Assembly: GCA_044361595.1 (NCBI GenBank)
Contig: JBIKIN010000006.1
Span: 1-64,000 of the forward strand
DNA: 64,000 nt
Direction: 5' to 3'
From: Pseudopedobacter sp044361595
Lineage (GTDB): Bacteria; Bacteroidota; Bacteroidia; Sphingobacteriales; Sphingobacteriaceae
In this document: one piece after another, positions 16,632 through 24,615 of the stretch
Position numbering within the stretch: the first letter of the stretch is position 1
How the letters are laid out: each line of letters starts with the position of its first letter
Notes under the pieces: model-generated
What the model saw: the letters and a program-made list of their open reading frames with translations, nothing else
The model's database searches: none
What the model was told of the DNA's origin: nothing
Translations under genes and position numbers: made by a program

Positions 16632-16843
16632 GTATTTATTTATTGGTGAAAGTGAAGGATATCTTCAAATTAATAAGAATTAGCAAATTTGTAATGGAGA
16701 CTTTAGTAAACCCTGTCAAACTATATCCCAAAAAAAAATTGCAATTAAGAATAAAAAAAATACAAAGAATATGGCACAAAATACCTTACTTAGACTTTTA
16801 TTTAAAAAATTTTAAAACAATTTAATTTTTATTTAAACATTTT

Positions 16844-18304
16844 ATGAATTATAAAAAACCGTTAGATGTGCTTCTTAGAGAAGCTGCAGAAACTGGCGAA
16901 GGTAGCTTAAAACGAACCTTATCTAGCTTCAACCTAGTTGCTTTAGGTATTGGAGCAATTATTGGCGCAGGTCTATTTTCATTAACCGGAATTGCAGCCG
17001 CAGAAAACGCGGGTCCTGCAGTAACACTTTCATTCATTTTAGCTGCTTTTGCTTGTGCTTTCGCAGGACTTTGCTACGCCGAGTTTGCTAGTATGATTCC
17101 TGTTGCAGGTTCTGCTTATACTTATTCTTATGCCACCATGGGAGAATTTATGGCTTGGATTATTGGATGGGATTTGGTATTGGAATATGCTTTAGGTGCC
17201 GCAACAGTATCTGTTTCTTGGTCAAGATATTTGCTAGAATTCTTACATAAATACAATTTAGATTTACCACATCAACTCATCGTATCGCCATTTGAAACAT
17301 TAAAATTAGGTGATGGAACGGTGATAGAAGGAGGATTAATAAACTTACCAGCTATATTTATTGTTTGTATGTTGTCGCTGGTTTTAATGAGAGGAACCAA
17401 AGAATCGGCCACAATGAACAATGTACTAGTAATTGTAAAAGTTGCGGTGGTATTAATGTTTATTACGCTAGGATGGTCTCATATTAATCCTGATAATTAC
17501 ACACCTTATATTCCAGAAAATACTGGCGTTTACGAGCAATTTGGTTTTACAGGTATAGCAACTGGTGCAGCCGTTGTATTTTTTGCATTTATTGGTTTTG
17601 ATGCCGTTTCTACTGCAGCACAAGAAGCAAAAAACCCGCAAAAAGGCATGCCAATTGGAATTTTAGGTTCTTTAATTGTTTGTACTATATTATATGTTCT
17701 ATTTGCACATGTAATGACTGGTTTAGTTAACTACAAAGACTTTGCTGGCGATGCAAAACCTGCCGCAACTGCTTTTGCTGTTACAGGTTACACCTTCTTA
17801 CAAGATGCTCTAATTATTGCCATATTAGCAGGTTATACCTCTGTAATTTTAGTGATGTTGATGGGACAATCAAGGGTATTTTACACCATGTCTAAAGACG
17901 GATTACTACCTAAATTCTTTAGCTCTATTCACAAAAAGTTTAATACTCCTTGGAAAACAAACTTATTCTTTATGGGATTTGTAAGTATTTTTGCAGGATT
18001 TGTACCAGTATCTGACTTAGGTCACATGGTTTCTATCGGAACTTTATTTGCTTTTGTGTTAGTATGTGTAGGTGTTATGGTTATGAGAAAATCTTCTCCA
18101 GATTTACCTCGCCCGTTCAAAACTCCTTTTGTACCATTTGTACCAATTGCAGGTATTGCTGTATGTGTTTACTTAATGTATTCTCTTCCTGGCGAAAGCT
18201 GGATACGTCTTGCAATTTGGATGGCCTTGGGTGTGATCATTTACTTTAGTTATGGTAAAAAACACTCGATAGTAAGAAAAAATATAGAAGAAGGTAAGGC
18301 GTAA
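16844..18304 (+). CDS. APC-family amino acid permease
   Basis: A 486-residue inner-membrane transporter with 12 or more hydrophobic helices. The N-terminal helix 1 has the APC signature GIGAIIGAGLFSLTGIAAAENAG, helix 6 has FFAFIGFDAVSTAAQEAKNPQKGMP, and the soluble start KPLDVLLREAAETGEGSLKR is typical of cationic amino acid transporter-like (YfnA/CAT) members. Substrate is likely an amino acid taken up with protons. The gene stands alone and ends at a strong hairpin terminator. Confidence 0.92.
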   Translation: MNYKKPLDVLLREAAETGEGSLKRTLSSFNLVALGIGAIIGAGLFSLTGIAAAENAGPAVTLSFILAAFACAFAGLCYAEFASMIPVAGSAYTYSYATMGEFMAWIIGWDLVLEYALGAATVSVSWSRYLLEFLHKYNLDLPHQLIVSPFETLKLGDGTVIEGGLINLPAIFIVCMLSLVLMRGTKESATMNNVLVIVKVAVVLMFITLGWSHINPDNYTPYIPENTGVYEQFGFTGIATGAAVVFFAFIGFDAVSTAAQEAKNPQKGMPIGILGSLIVCTILYVLFAHVMTGLVNYKDFAGDAKPAATAFAVTGYTFLQDALIIAILAGYTSVILVMLMGQSRVFYTMSKDGLLPKFFSSIHKKFNTPWKTNLFFMGFVSIFAGFVPVSDLGHMVSIGTLFAFVLVCVGVMVMRKSSPDLPRPFKTPFVPFVPIAGIAVCVYLMYSLPGESWIRLAIWMALGVIIYFSYGKKHSIVRKNIEEGKA

Positions 18305-18321
18305 AAATAGGCTTTACATGA

Positions 18322-18365
18322 AATAGAAAAGGTTCGGGATTTTAAAATCTCGAACCTTTTCTATT
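18322..18365. terminator. Bidirectional hairpin terminator after the permease
   Basis: A 22-base inverted repeat with a single mismatch (arms beginning AATAGAAAAGGTTCGGGAT) has A and T runs inside the stem ends and could stop transcription on both strands. It lies between the permease gene and the convergent RAYT gene. Confidence 0.85.
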
Positions 18366-18397
18366 GGTAAATATTTGGATGCAATTAGACTATAATT

Positions 18398-19024
18398 TTA
18401 TTTATGAAATTTATCTGCCGCCCACTTTGATGGATTATTTTCGATGTAATTTGATATGATTTGATATGATTGTTCATTACGAATGATATTTTCGTAATAA
18501 TTACGCTGCCAAACGGTTTCAATTTGGGTATTATTCCGAAACCATTTGGTTACACCAATTTTAAAACCACGTACAATAGAACCAATTGTTTTAGATGGAG
18601 AGCTTGGTAGGGGCGAAACATTTTTCGCCCCAATTTCCCCAAATTCATTTTTAAATGAATTTGCAATTTGTATATCGGACAAATTATCGGGCGAATGTTT
18701 ATTCGTATTATCGGGCGAATGTTTATTCGCCCCTAACATTTCAATAATACCATGAATATGATTTGGCATAACAATATGCCTATGTAAAATAACATTTGGA
18801 AAATGATTTGGAATTTCTAACCAATAATTTTTGGCAATTTCACCTGCATCATTTAAAATCATTTTGGCGGAACCATCCTTATTTGCTGTTTCAATTTTTC
18901 CAAATAAACATGCCTTCTCAAAACAACAAATGGTTATAAAATATAAACCCGCTTGCGAATAATCGTATCCTTTTAAACGAATAGATTTACGATGATGAAT
19001 TTTTGGATTATAATTACTCGCCAT
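18398..19024 (-). CDS. REP-associated tyrosine transposase (Y1_Tnp / RAYT)
   Basis: A 208-residue HUH single-strand transposase of the TnpA-REP group. The N-terminal RRKSIRLKGYDYSQAGLYFITICC-type start, the HUH motif in HIVMPNHIHGII, and the C-terminal catalytic region with WQRNYYENIIRNEQSY are present. The middle (residues 95-145) has a low-complexity insertion with NKHSPDNTNKHSPDN and KNVSPLPS that is encoded by REP-like palindromes. RAYTs are domesticated enzymes that spread REP sequences. The gene looks intact; no terminal inverted repeats of a full insertion sequence were found. Confidence 0.9.
   Translation of the reverse strand: MASNYNPKIHHRKSIRLKGYDYSQAGLYFITICCFEKACLFGKIETANKDGSAKMILNDAGEIAKNYWLEIPNHFPNVILHRHIVMPNHIHGIIEMLGANKHSPDNTNKHSPDNLSDIQIANSFKNEFGEIGAKNVSPLPSSPSKTIGSIVRGFKIGVTKWFRNNTQIETVWQRNYYENIIRNEQSYQIISNYIENNPSKWAADKFHK
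18610..18732. repeat. REP-like palindromes inside the RAYT coding sequence
   Basis: Within the transposase gene lie GGGCGAAAC...TTTCGCCC (18611-18630), a perfect 10-base inverted repeat AAATTCATTT/AAATGAATTT (18641-18662), and two tandem 22-base copies of a segment containing CGGGCGAATGTTTATTCG (18684-18705 and 18708-18729, period 24). The second copy continues to the palindrome GGGCGAATGTTTATTCGCCC (18713-18732). The GGGCGAA/TTCGCCC arms are of the kind expected for REP targets. Confidence 0.75.
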
Positions 19025-19120
19025 TTTAAATAAATACTAAACAAGATTCAAAATAAATTTATCAATTAAAGAATAGGAAATAAACCTATTTACATTAACA
19101 GATATAATTTACTTAGAAAT

Positions 19121-19234
19121 ATGAATAGCGTTTTTACAAACCTACACTTTAGTCCCGTTGAAAAATCAGAAGCTGCCGCTTTAATCATTAACGCAAAAAA
19201 ATCTCCCAGTTCTAAATTAAATCTTACTACATAA
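19121..19234 (+). CDS. Possible 37-residue small protein
   Basis: An ATG-started 37-codon frame (beginning MNSVFTNLHFSPVEKSEA) lies in the 306-base gap between the RAYT and response regulator genes. It has mixed composition and an A-rich leader, but no recognised relatives. It may be a chance frame or a gene remnant left by rearrangement beside the RAYT. Apart from this frame and the terminator at 19283-19309, I see nothing else in the gap. Confidence 0.2.
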   Translation: MNSVFTNLHFSPVEKSEAAALIINAKKSPSSKLNLTT

Positions 19235-19274
19235 CAAGCTTATTTTATCATTTATTATAGCTCGAAACCTCCCC

Positions 19275-19309
19275 AAAATAAAAAAGGTCGGATAACAAAT
19301 CCAACCTTT
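19275..19309 (-). terminator. Terminator of the response regulator gene
   Basis: AAAGGTCGGAT and ATCCAACCTTT form an 11-base stem with one mismatch and a 5-base loop (19283-19309); on the minus strand a T-rich run follows at 19282-19275. It lies 22 bases past the response regulator stop. Confidence 0.8.
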
Positions 19310-19330
19310 AAAAATATTAACAAACTGAAA

Positions 19331-20017
19331 TTACAATTCGAACTTATAACCTACACCCTTTACAGTAGTTACGTAAGTATCGCCTAATTTCTCTCTTAAT
19401 TTTCTGATGTGTACATCAATTGTTCTATTGGTAACCACTACAGAATCTTCCCAAATGTTTTTTAGTATTACTTCTCTGGTGTAAACCTTTCCTGGTTTAG
19501 AAGCTAATAGGTATAGAAGTTCAAATTCTTTTTTTGCTAAAACAACTTTTTCGCCACCTTGGTACACTAAAAAAGATTCTCGATCAATTACCAAATCACC
19601 AATCTCTACTTTATTTTCTACCTCTTCTTCAGTTTGAGCATTTCTCCTTAAAATAGCGTTTATCCTACTAATTAATGCTCTTGGCTTAATTGGTTTTGCT
19701 ATATAATCATCAGCACCTACGTTAAAACCTGCAATTTCTGAATACTCTTCGCTACGGGCAGTTAAAAAAACCATGAAGGTATTTTTAAATTCTGGCATTG
19801 CTCTCATAATTCTACAAGCCTCAATACCATCCATCTTAGGCATCATAATATCTAAAATAATGAGGTCGGGTAATGCCTTACGAGCTTCTTGAACAGCCTC
19901 TTGACCATTGCTTGCCGTATAAACCTGATAACCTTCTTTTTTTAGATTGTATTCTATCAATTCCAGAATATCTGGTTCATCATCTACAATTAATATTTTA
20001 GGTTTATTTGTACTCAT
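19331..20017 (-). CDS. OmpR/PhoB-family response regulator
   Basis: A 228-residue two-component regulator. The receiver domain has the acidic pocket VDDEPD, phosphoacceptor Asp56 in LIILDIMMPKMDG, the switch threonine in FLTARS and the lysine in YIAKPIKP. The C-terminal winged helix (residues 130-228) ends TNRTIDVHIRKLREKLGD and TVKGVGYKFEL, as in PhoB/OmpR DNA-binding domains. No histidine kinase gene is adjacent, so its partner is elsewhere. It is monocistronic, with its own terminator and a gap of about 145 bases upstream side to the TlpA-like gene. Confidence 0.93.
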   Translation of the reverse strand: MSTNKPKILIVDDEPDILELIEYNLKKEGYQVYTASNGQEAVQEARKALPDLIILDIMMPKMDGIEACRIMRAMPEFKNTFMVFLTARSEEYSEIAGFNVGADDYIAKPIKPRALISRINAILRRNAQTEEEVENKVEIGDLVIDRESFLVYQGGEKVVLAKKEFELLYLLASKPGKVYTREVILKNIWEDSVVVTNRTIDVHIRKLREKLGDTYVTTVKGVGYKFEL

Positions 20018-20162
20018 AAATTTATTTTGTTACGAATTTAGAGCGTTTAACTTGCAATATCGGTTAAAATAATATTAATAAATTGTTAAGATTCACAATA
20101 TCTTAACAATTTCTGAAATTACATGAAAGGTAATGTTAATATTTTCTTTTTAATAACTACGC

Positions 20163-21281
20163 TTAAAGCGTTTTAGTTAAAAAGTCTACTAGTTCTTTAC
20201 CTTGTAAATTTTTAGCTATTATTTTTCCGTTAGGGTCTAAAATAAAAGAAGAAGGAATTTGCCCAACATTATAAGCTTTTGCGGCATTAGCATCCCATTG
20301 TTTTAACTCAGAAAAATGTCCCCAAGCTAATCCATCAGCTTTTATAGCTTTAATCCAAGCATCTTTATCATCATCTAAAGAAAACCCTAAAACGGTGAAG
20401 TTTTTATTTTTGAACTGGTTAAAGGCCTTAACAATGTTAGGATTCTCTTTTCTACAAGGTGCACACCACGATGCCCAAAAATCTAATAAAACATATTTAC
20501 CTCTAAAATCAGACAGCTTGATTAATTTACCTTCTGGCGAAAAAGCCACAATTTCTGAAGCAGTTTTCCCAATGGCAACTCTTTCTGCTGCTTTCATTTG
20601 CTCTGCAAAAGATTGCACCGATTTATTTACTGGAAAGTTCTTTAAAGCTACCTTACTATATTCTATTAATTTGTTCTCGTAAGGAGTGGAATTCATCCCA
20701 GAAACAATATTAGCTGCAAAAAAAGCTGATAAAGATTCTTGATTATTAGCAATAAACTGAAGTGAATTTTCTATAAATGGCTTATTTAATTTTTCAGATT
20801 CTTGATTAAATACACTAATAATGCTATCTCTTTGATTAGGCATAGTAGCAATCATTGCACTGTAACGCTCGGCCAATAAACCTGTTTGCTTACTATAGTC
20901 ACTTGTAATTTTGTTATATTCTGTTACTTTTTCGGCATCTTCACTTCCTTTGATGGTGTAATTCCCCCCCGCATCAGATAAATTTGCCGAAAATTCTATT
21001 TCATCCCCATTTTTTGCGATGATAAAAAAAGACCTTTTACCAATTAATAATTGGAAAAAATCTGTTTGTACACTTTCTGTTTTAATTTCAAACTTCTGGT
21101 TTTCGTTTAAAAAAGTAGAGTCTACGGGTACAAGCTGCCCCAAAGAGTCGGCCTTGTATAAATAGACTTTTTTCGCATCTCCAATTTCGGTAACCTCACC
21201 GTTAATTCTTATCTCATTTCTATTTTTACATGATGTAAATATGATAAACCAAAATAATGCAATTGCACTTAAACTTCTCAT
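20163..21281 (-). CDS. TlpA-like thioredoxin lipoprotein with DUF4369 domain
   Basis: A 372-residue envelope protein. The N-terminus (ALFWFIIFTSCKN) has a lipobox-like cysteine at residue 18, so it is probably a lipoprotein. Residues 25-110 look like DUF4369, a middle helical region follows, and residues 235-372 form a TlpA/ResA-type thioredoxin domain with FWASWCAPCRKENPN. It likely reduces disulfides in the periplasm. Its start overlaps the gatB stop by four bases (ATGA), so expression is coupled to an unrelated housekeeping gene. Confidence 0.9.
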   Translation of the reverse strand: MRSLSAIALFWFIIFTSCKNRNEIRINGEVTEIGDAKKVYLYKADSLGQLVPVDSTFLNENQKFEIKTESVQTDFFQLLIGKRSFFIIAKNGDEIEFSANLSDAGGNYTIKGSEDAEKVTEYNKITSDYSKQTGLLAERYSAMIATMPNQRDSIISVFNQESEKLNKPFIENSLQFIANNQESLSAFFAANIVSGMNSTPYENKLIEYSKVALKNFPVNKSVQSFAEQMKAAERVAIGKTASEIVAFSPEGKLIKLSDFRGKYVLLDFWASWCAPCRKENPNIVKAFNQFKNKNFTVLGFSLDDDKDAWIKAIKADGLAWGHFSELKQWDANAAKAYNVGQIPSSFILDPNGKIIAKNLQGKELVDFLTKTL

Positions 21282-22747
21282 TTTAAACTCTCCAATTTCT
21301 CAATAATCAATATGTTCGTAGTTTTAGGATCTATTTTGCCTTTAGACTGCTTCATTACCTCGCCCATAAACAAACCTAAAACTCCTTTTTTCCCGTTATG
21401 GTATTCTTTAACTTTATCAGGGAACTTATTTAAAGCCGCTAAAATAAAGCTTTCCAATTCGGTTTCTACAACTTGGGTAGCTATTTCTAAATTTTTTATT
21501 AAGTCTTTAACCTTCTGACTAGGATTTTTAACCAAACTATTGAATAATTGTTCTTTGGCTTGATGGTTATTGATTTTTTCTGAATTTATTAAATTTATGA
21601 TAGCCGCTATCTCTTCAGCCGGAACTTTAAAATCTTGGAAAGAAATTTGCGTTTCGTTTAGATACGATTTTATTGGGCCCATCACCCAATTGGATGCCAA
21701 TTTGTAGTCGTTTGTATGTTCAACAATTGCTAAATAATAATCAGACATGGCTTTATCTGATATTAAAAAATCAGCATCATAATGTGGCAACAAAAACTCT
21801 TTAGTAAACTTTAAGAAAAGTTGTTGAGGCAAAGCTGGTAAAGAAGCTTTAATTTCTTCTAAATAACTATCAGAAATTTGGATTGGTAATAAATCAGGCT
21901 CAGGAAAATACCTGTAATCATTAGCCATTTCTTTTGATCTTAAAGGAGAAGTTTTACCAGTTACTGCATCAAAATTTAAAGTGTTTTGACTTATAATTTC
22001 ACCTTTTTCAACCAGTTCAATCTGACGAGCAATTTCATGTTCAATTGCTTTTTGTACATTTTTGATGGAGTTTAAATTCTTAACCTCGCATCGGTTACCT
22101 AATTTGGTATCCCCTTTCTTTCTGATAGAAATATTGGCATCGCAACGCATAGATCCTTCTTCCATGTTACCATCGCAAATGCCTAAATAACGTACTAATT
22201 TTCTCAACTCGGCTAGGTAGGCTGCGGCTTCCTCGCCAGAAGATATCATTGGTTCTGTAACCACTTCTAAAAGTGGTACACCGGCCCTGTTCAAATCTAT
22301 AAAAGAATATTCGTCATGCATATCATGAATGCTTTTACCAGCATCCTCTTCCATGTGTATTCTGTTTAATATAATTTCCTTTTCATCGCCGTTTGATAAT
22401 TTAATTTTAAGAGATCCACCAATACATATTGGCTTATTATCTTGCGTAATTTGATATCCTTTTGGCAAATCGGCATAGAAATAATTCTTTCTATCAAAAA
22501 AATTGTACTTGTTTATTTTACTGTTTATAGCTAAACCCAATTTAACTGCATAGCTAATTACTTTTTGGTTACTTAAGGGCAATGCACCAGGTAAGCCTAA
22601 AGAAACTGTGCTTATATTTTGGTTAGGTTGATTGCCAAACTGTGCCGAATCTGAACAAAAAGCTTTGGAAGCGGTGGATAGTTGAACATGGACCTCTAAG
22701 CCAATAACTGGCTCGTATAGTTCCGATTTATTTAAAATAACTTCCAT
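21278..22747 (-). CDS. gatB: Aspartyl/glutamyl-tRNA amidotransferase subunit B
   Basis: A 489-residue subunit of the GatCAB complex, which converts Glu-tRNA(Gln) and Asp-tRNA(Asn) to the amides. Family landmarks are YEPVIGLEVHVQLST, FCSDSAQFG, LGLPGALP, YFYADLPKGYQITQ, EDAGKS and MANDYRYFPEPDL; the C-terminal YqeY-like tail ends VMKQSKGKIDPK. gatC is 9 kb away at 31.9 kb and gatA is not in the window, so the complex is encoded at dispersed sites. A TATATTTG box lies about 45 bases before the start. Confidence 0.95.
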   Translation of the reverse strand: MEVILNKSELYEPVIGLEVHVQLSTASKAFCSDSAQFGNQPNQNISTVSLGLPGALPLSNQKVISYAVKLGLAINSKINKYNFFDRKNYFYADLPKGYQITQDNKPICIGGSLKIKLSNGDEKEIILNRIHMEEDAGKSIHDMHDEYSFIDLNRAGVPLLEVVTEPMISSGEEAAAYLAELRKLVRYLGICDGNMEEGSMRCDANISIRKKGDTKLGNRCEVKNLNSIKNVQKAIEHEIARQIELVEKGEIISQNTLNFDAVTGKTSPLRSKEMANDYRYFPEPDLLPIQISDSYLEEIKASLPALPQQLFLKFTKEFLLPHYDADFLISDKAMSDYYLAIVEHTNDYKLASNWVMGPIKSYLNETQISFQDFKVPAEEIAAIINLINSEKINNHQAKEQLFNSLVKNPSQKVKDLIKNLEIATQVVETELESFILAALNKFPDKVKEYHNGKKGVLGLFMGEVMKQSKGKIDPKTTNILIIEKLESLK

Positions 22748-22793
22748 TTTTTTATTAAAATAGCTATAAAATGTGGTTTTATTTGTGATTTTT

Positions 22794-22801
22794 CAAATAT
22801 A
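22794..22801 (-). promoter_or_regulatory. Possible -7 box of gatB
   Basis: On the minus strand TATATTTG matches TAnnTTTG. It would give a leader of about 40 bases before the gatB ATG. No TTTG box is seen at the expected upstream distance, so support is partial. The rest of the 254-base divergent gap to the next plus-strand gene shows nothing else. Confidence 0.35.
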
Positions 22802-23001
22802 ATTTAATTAAGGATAAATTATTGATTTAATCAAATTATTATCAAATTTTCAACCTAAAAGCTATTTTAAATTAGATTATTAAAATGCTTTTGACTTTAA
22901 TGATGTGTTAAAATTTAATTCAGATAACATAAATATCATATTTGGCACATTGTAGGCTTTAAATTTTTTTTAAACAGATAAATTTAGATATTTATCAAAA
23001 C

Positions 23002-23487
23002 ATGAAAGTATCGCCAAAAGTATTAAAATGGGTATTGAGGTTTTACCCTCCTTTATTCTTCCAAAGAATTTGGATTCGGAAATTTGACAAAGATTTTAAA
23101 AGTGTAGAGGTTAAGATTTTTAAGAGTTTAATGAATACCAATTTTAACAACTCTATTTTTGGAGGCACTATTTACGCTGCATCAGATCCATTTTATGCCA
23201 TCTTATTTGATCAAATTTTAAAAATAAAAGGATTTAAAACTAGGGTTTGGCTTAAAAGTGCTCATATCCAATACTTAAAACCCGGACGAGAACATCTTTA
23301 TTTTAAAATATCAATAACAGACCATGAAATTGAGGAAGCTGTACATGTTTTAGAAACCAATGGAAAATATGTAAAAGCATTTCCTTTAGAAATCTATAAC
23401 AAAAGAGGTGAAATTTGTGCTTTAGTGAGTAATGAAGTTTATATTAGAAATATACATAAAGGCGAAGAAGATAAAGTTGCATATTAA
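23002..23487 (+). CDS. DUF4442 hotdog-fold protein
   Basis: A 161-residue protein of the DUF4442 group, hotdog-fold proteins related to acyl-CoA thioesterases. FNNSIFGGTIYAASDPFYAILFDQIL and KSAHIQYLKPGREHLYFKI are the recognisable parts. The substrate is unknown. Its stop shares a base with the next start (TAATG). It leads a three-gene operon with a GNAT acetyltransferase and an AlbA_2-type regulator, which suggests acyl or acetyl group handling, an inference only. Confidence 0.8.
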   Translation: MKVSPKVLKWVLRFYPPLFFQRIWIRKFDKDFKSVEVKIFKSLMNTNFNNSIFGGTIYAASDPFYAILFDQILKIKGFKTRVWLKSAHIQYLKPGREHLYFKISITDHEIEEAVHVLETNGKYVKAFPLEIYNKRGEICALVSNEVYIRNIHKGEEDKVAY

Positions 23488-23939
23488 TGAAAACTTATAT
23501 TAACGATGATGTTTACTTAAAAAGAGGATTTACTTTAAGTTCTGATCGGACTAAATTAGATTTAGAATACACCTATCAATTTTTAAATAAAGAATCTTAT
23601 TGGGCTAAAGGTATACGAAAGGATGTTTTCTTAAAATCTATAACAAACTCTTTATGTTTTGGCGTTTATCACAATGATAAACAAATTGGTTTTGCCCGAG
23701 TGATTACAGATTATGCAACATTTGCCTATTTGGCTGATGTTTTTGTGGATAAAACATATAGAAAAAAAGGATTATCAAAATGGCTAATTCAAACCATTAT
23801 TGATCATCCTGAATTAAAGAATTTAAGAAGATGGCTATTGGCTACCGCCGATGCACATCAATTGTATCAACAATTTGGTTTTGTGAGTTTAAAAAACCCT
23901 CAAAGATTTATGCAAATTTTTAATCCCTATCAATCATGA
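23487..23939 (+). CDS. GNAT-family N-acetyltransferase
   Basis: A 150-residue acetyltransferase. The acetyl-CoA binding motif is in VFVDKTYRKKGLSKWLIQTIIDHPEL (R-x-x-G-x-[GAS] pattern with Gly-Leu-Ser), preceded by the strand IGFARVITDYATFAYLADV and followed by ATADAHQLYQQFGF. Family members of this size often modify small molecules or free amines. It overlaps both neighbours (1 base before, 4 bases after), indicating tight translational coupling. Confidence 0.9.
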   Translation: MKTYINDDVYLKRGFTLSSDRTKLDLEYTYQFLNKESYWAKGIRKDVFLKSITNSLCFGVYHNDKQIGFARVITDYATFAYLADVFVDKTYRKKGLSKWLIQTIIDHPELKNLRRWLLATADAHQLYQQFGFVSLKNPQRFMQIFNPYQS

Positions 23940-24577
23940 ATAGACTAAAAGCCTATCAGGTTAAACAAATGATTTTGGAAGGTGAAAGTGTAAACTTAGA
24001 TTTTAAGAGAACCATCACATCTTTTGAGAAAATTGCCAAAACCATGGTTTCATTTGCAAATAACAAAGGTGGTAGACTATTTATAGGCGTTGCAGACGAC
24101 GGATTGATTAAAGGTGTAAAATCTGAAGACGAAGAAAAGTACATGATTGAAAAGGCTGCAACATTTTACGCCAAACCCATGCTAGAACCAATTTTTGAAG
24201 AGATTTATATTGACGAAAAGCTAGTTTTAGTTGTAGATATTCTTAAAAGTGATCAAAAACCTCATTACTCTCTAGGTGAAGACAAAAAATGGTGGGTCTA
24301 TATTAGGGTAAAAGATAAAAGTGTTTTAGCTAGTAAAATTGTAGTTGATGTTTTAAGAAAAGAATATCAAGAAGAAGGCGTATTAATTAATTACTCATCT
24401 AAAGAAAAAGCCTTATTAGAGTATCTAGAAAAAAACGAAAGGATAACTTTAAAGGAATACGCAGCTATGCTTAACCTTTCTAGAAGAAGAGCATCAAGAA
24501 TTATGGTAGATTTAATTTTAGCTGGAGTAATAAGAATACACACCACAGAAAAAGAAGAATTTTATACAGCAAGCTAA
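23936..24577 (+). CDS. AlbA_2 / Schlafen-type domain transcriptional regulator
   Basis: A 213-residue protein. Residues 8-130 match the AlbA_2 (divergent AAA, Schlafen-like) domain, with ESVNLDFKRTI, VSFANNKGGRLFIGVADDG and KPHYSLGEDKKWWVYIRV. Residues 150-213 carry a helix-turn-helix (TLKEYAAMLNLSRRRASRIMVDLILAGVIRI). Such proteins are predicted DNA-binding regulators that may sense a nucleotide. It overlaps the GNAT gene by four bases and probably autoregulates the operon, which is inference. Confidence 0.85.
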   Translation: MNRLKAYQVKQMILEGESVNLDFKRTITSFEKIAKTMVSFANNKGGRLFIGVADDGLIKGVKSEDEEKYMIEKAATFYAKPMLEPIFEEIYIDEKLVLVVDILKSDQKPHYSLGEDKKWWVYIRVKDKSVLASKIVVDVLRKEYQEEGVLINYSSKEKALLEYLEKNERITLKEYAAMLNLSRRRASRIMVDLILAGVIRIHTTEKEEFYTAS

Positions 24578-24615
24578 TTTTATTTCCAACCTTTGCTTTT
24601 CTTCTCTTTTAAATA

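Noticed and set aside
16643..16825. 60-codon plus-strand frame before the permease
   Set aside because: Highly AT-driven, rich in Lys and Ile; not credible as protein.
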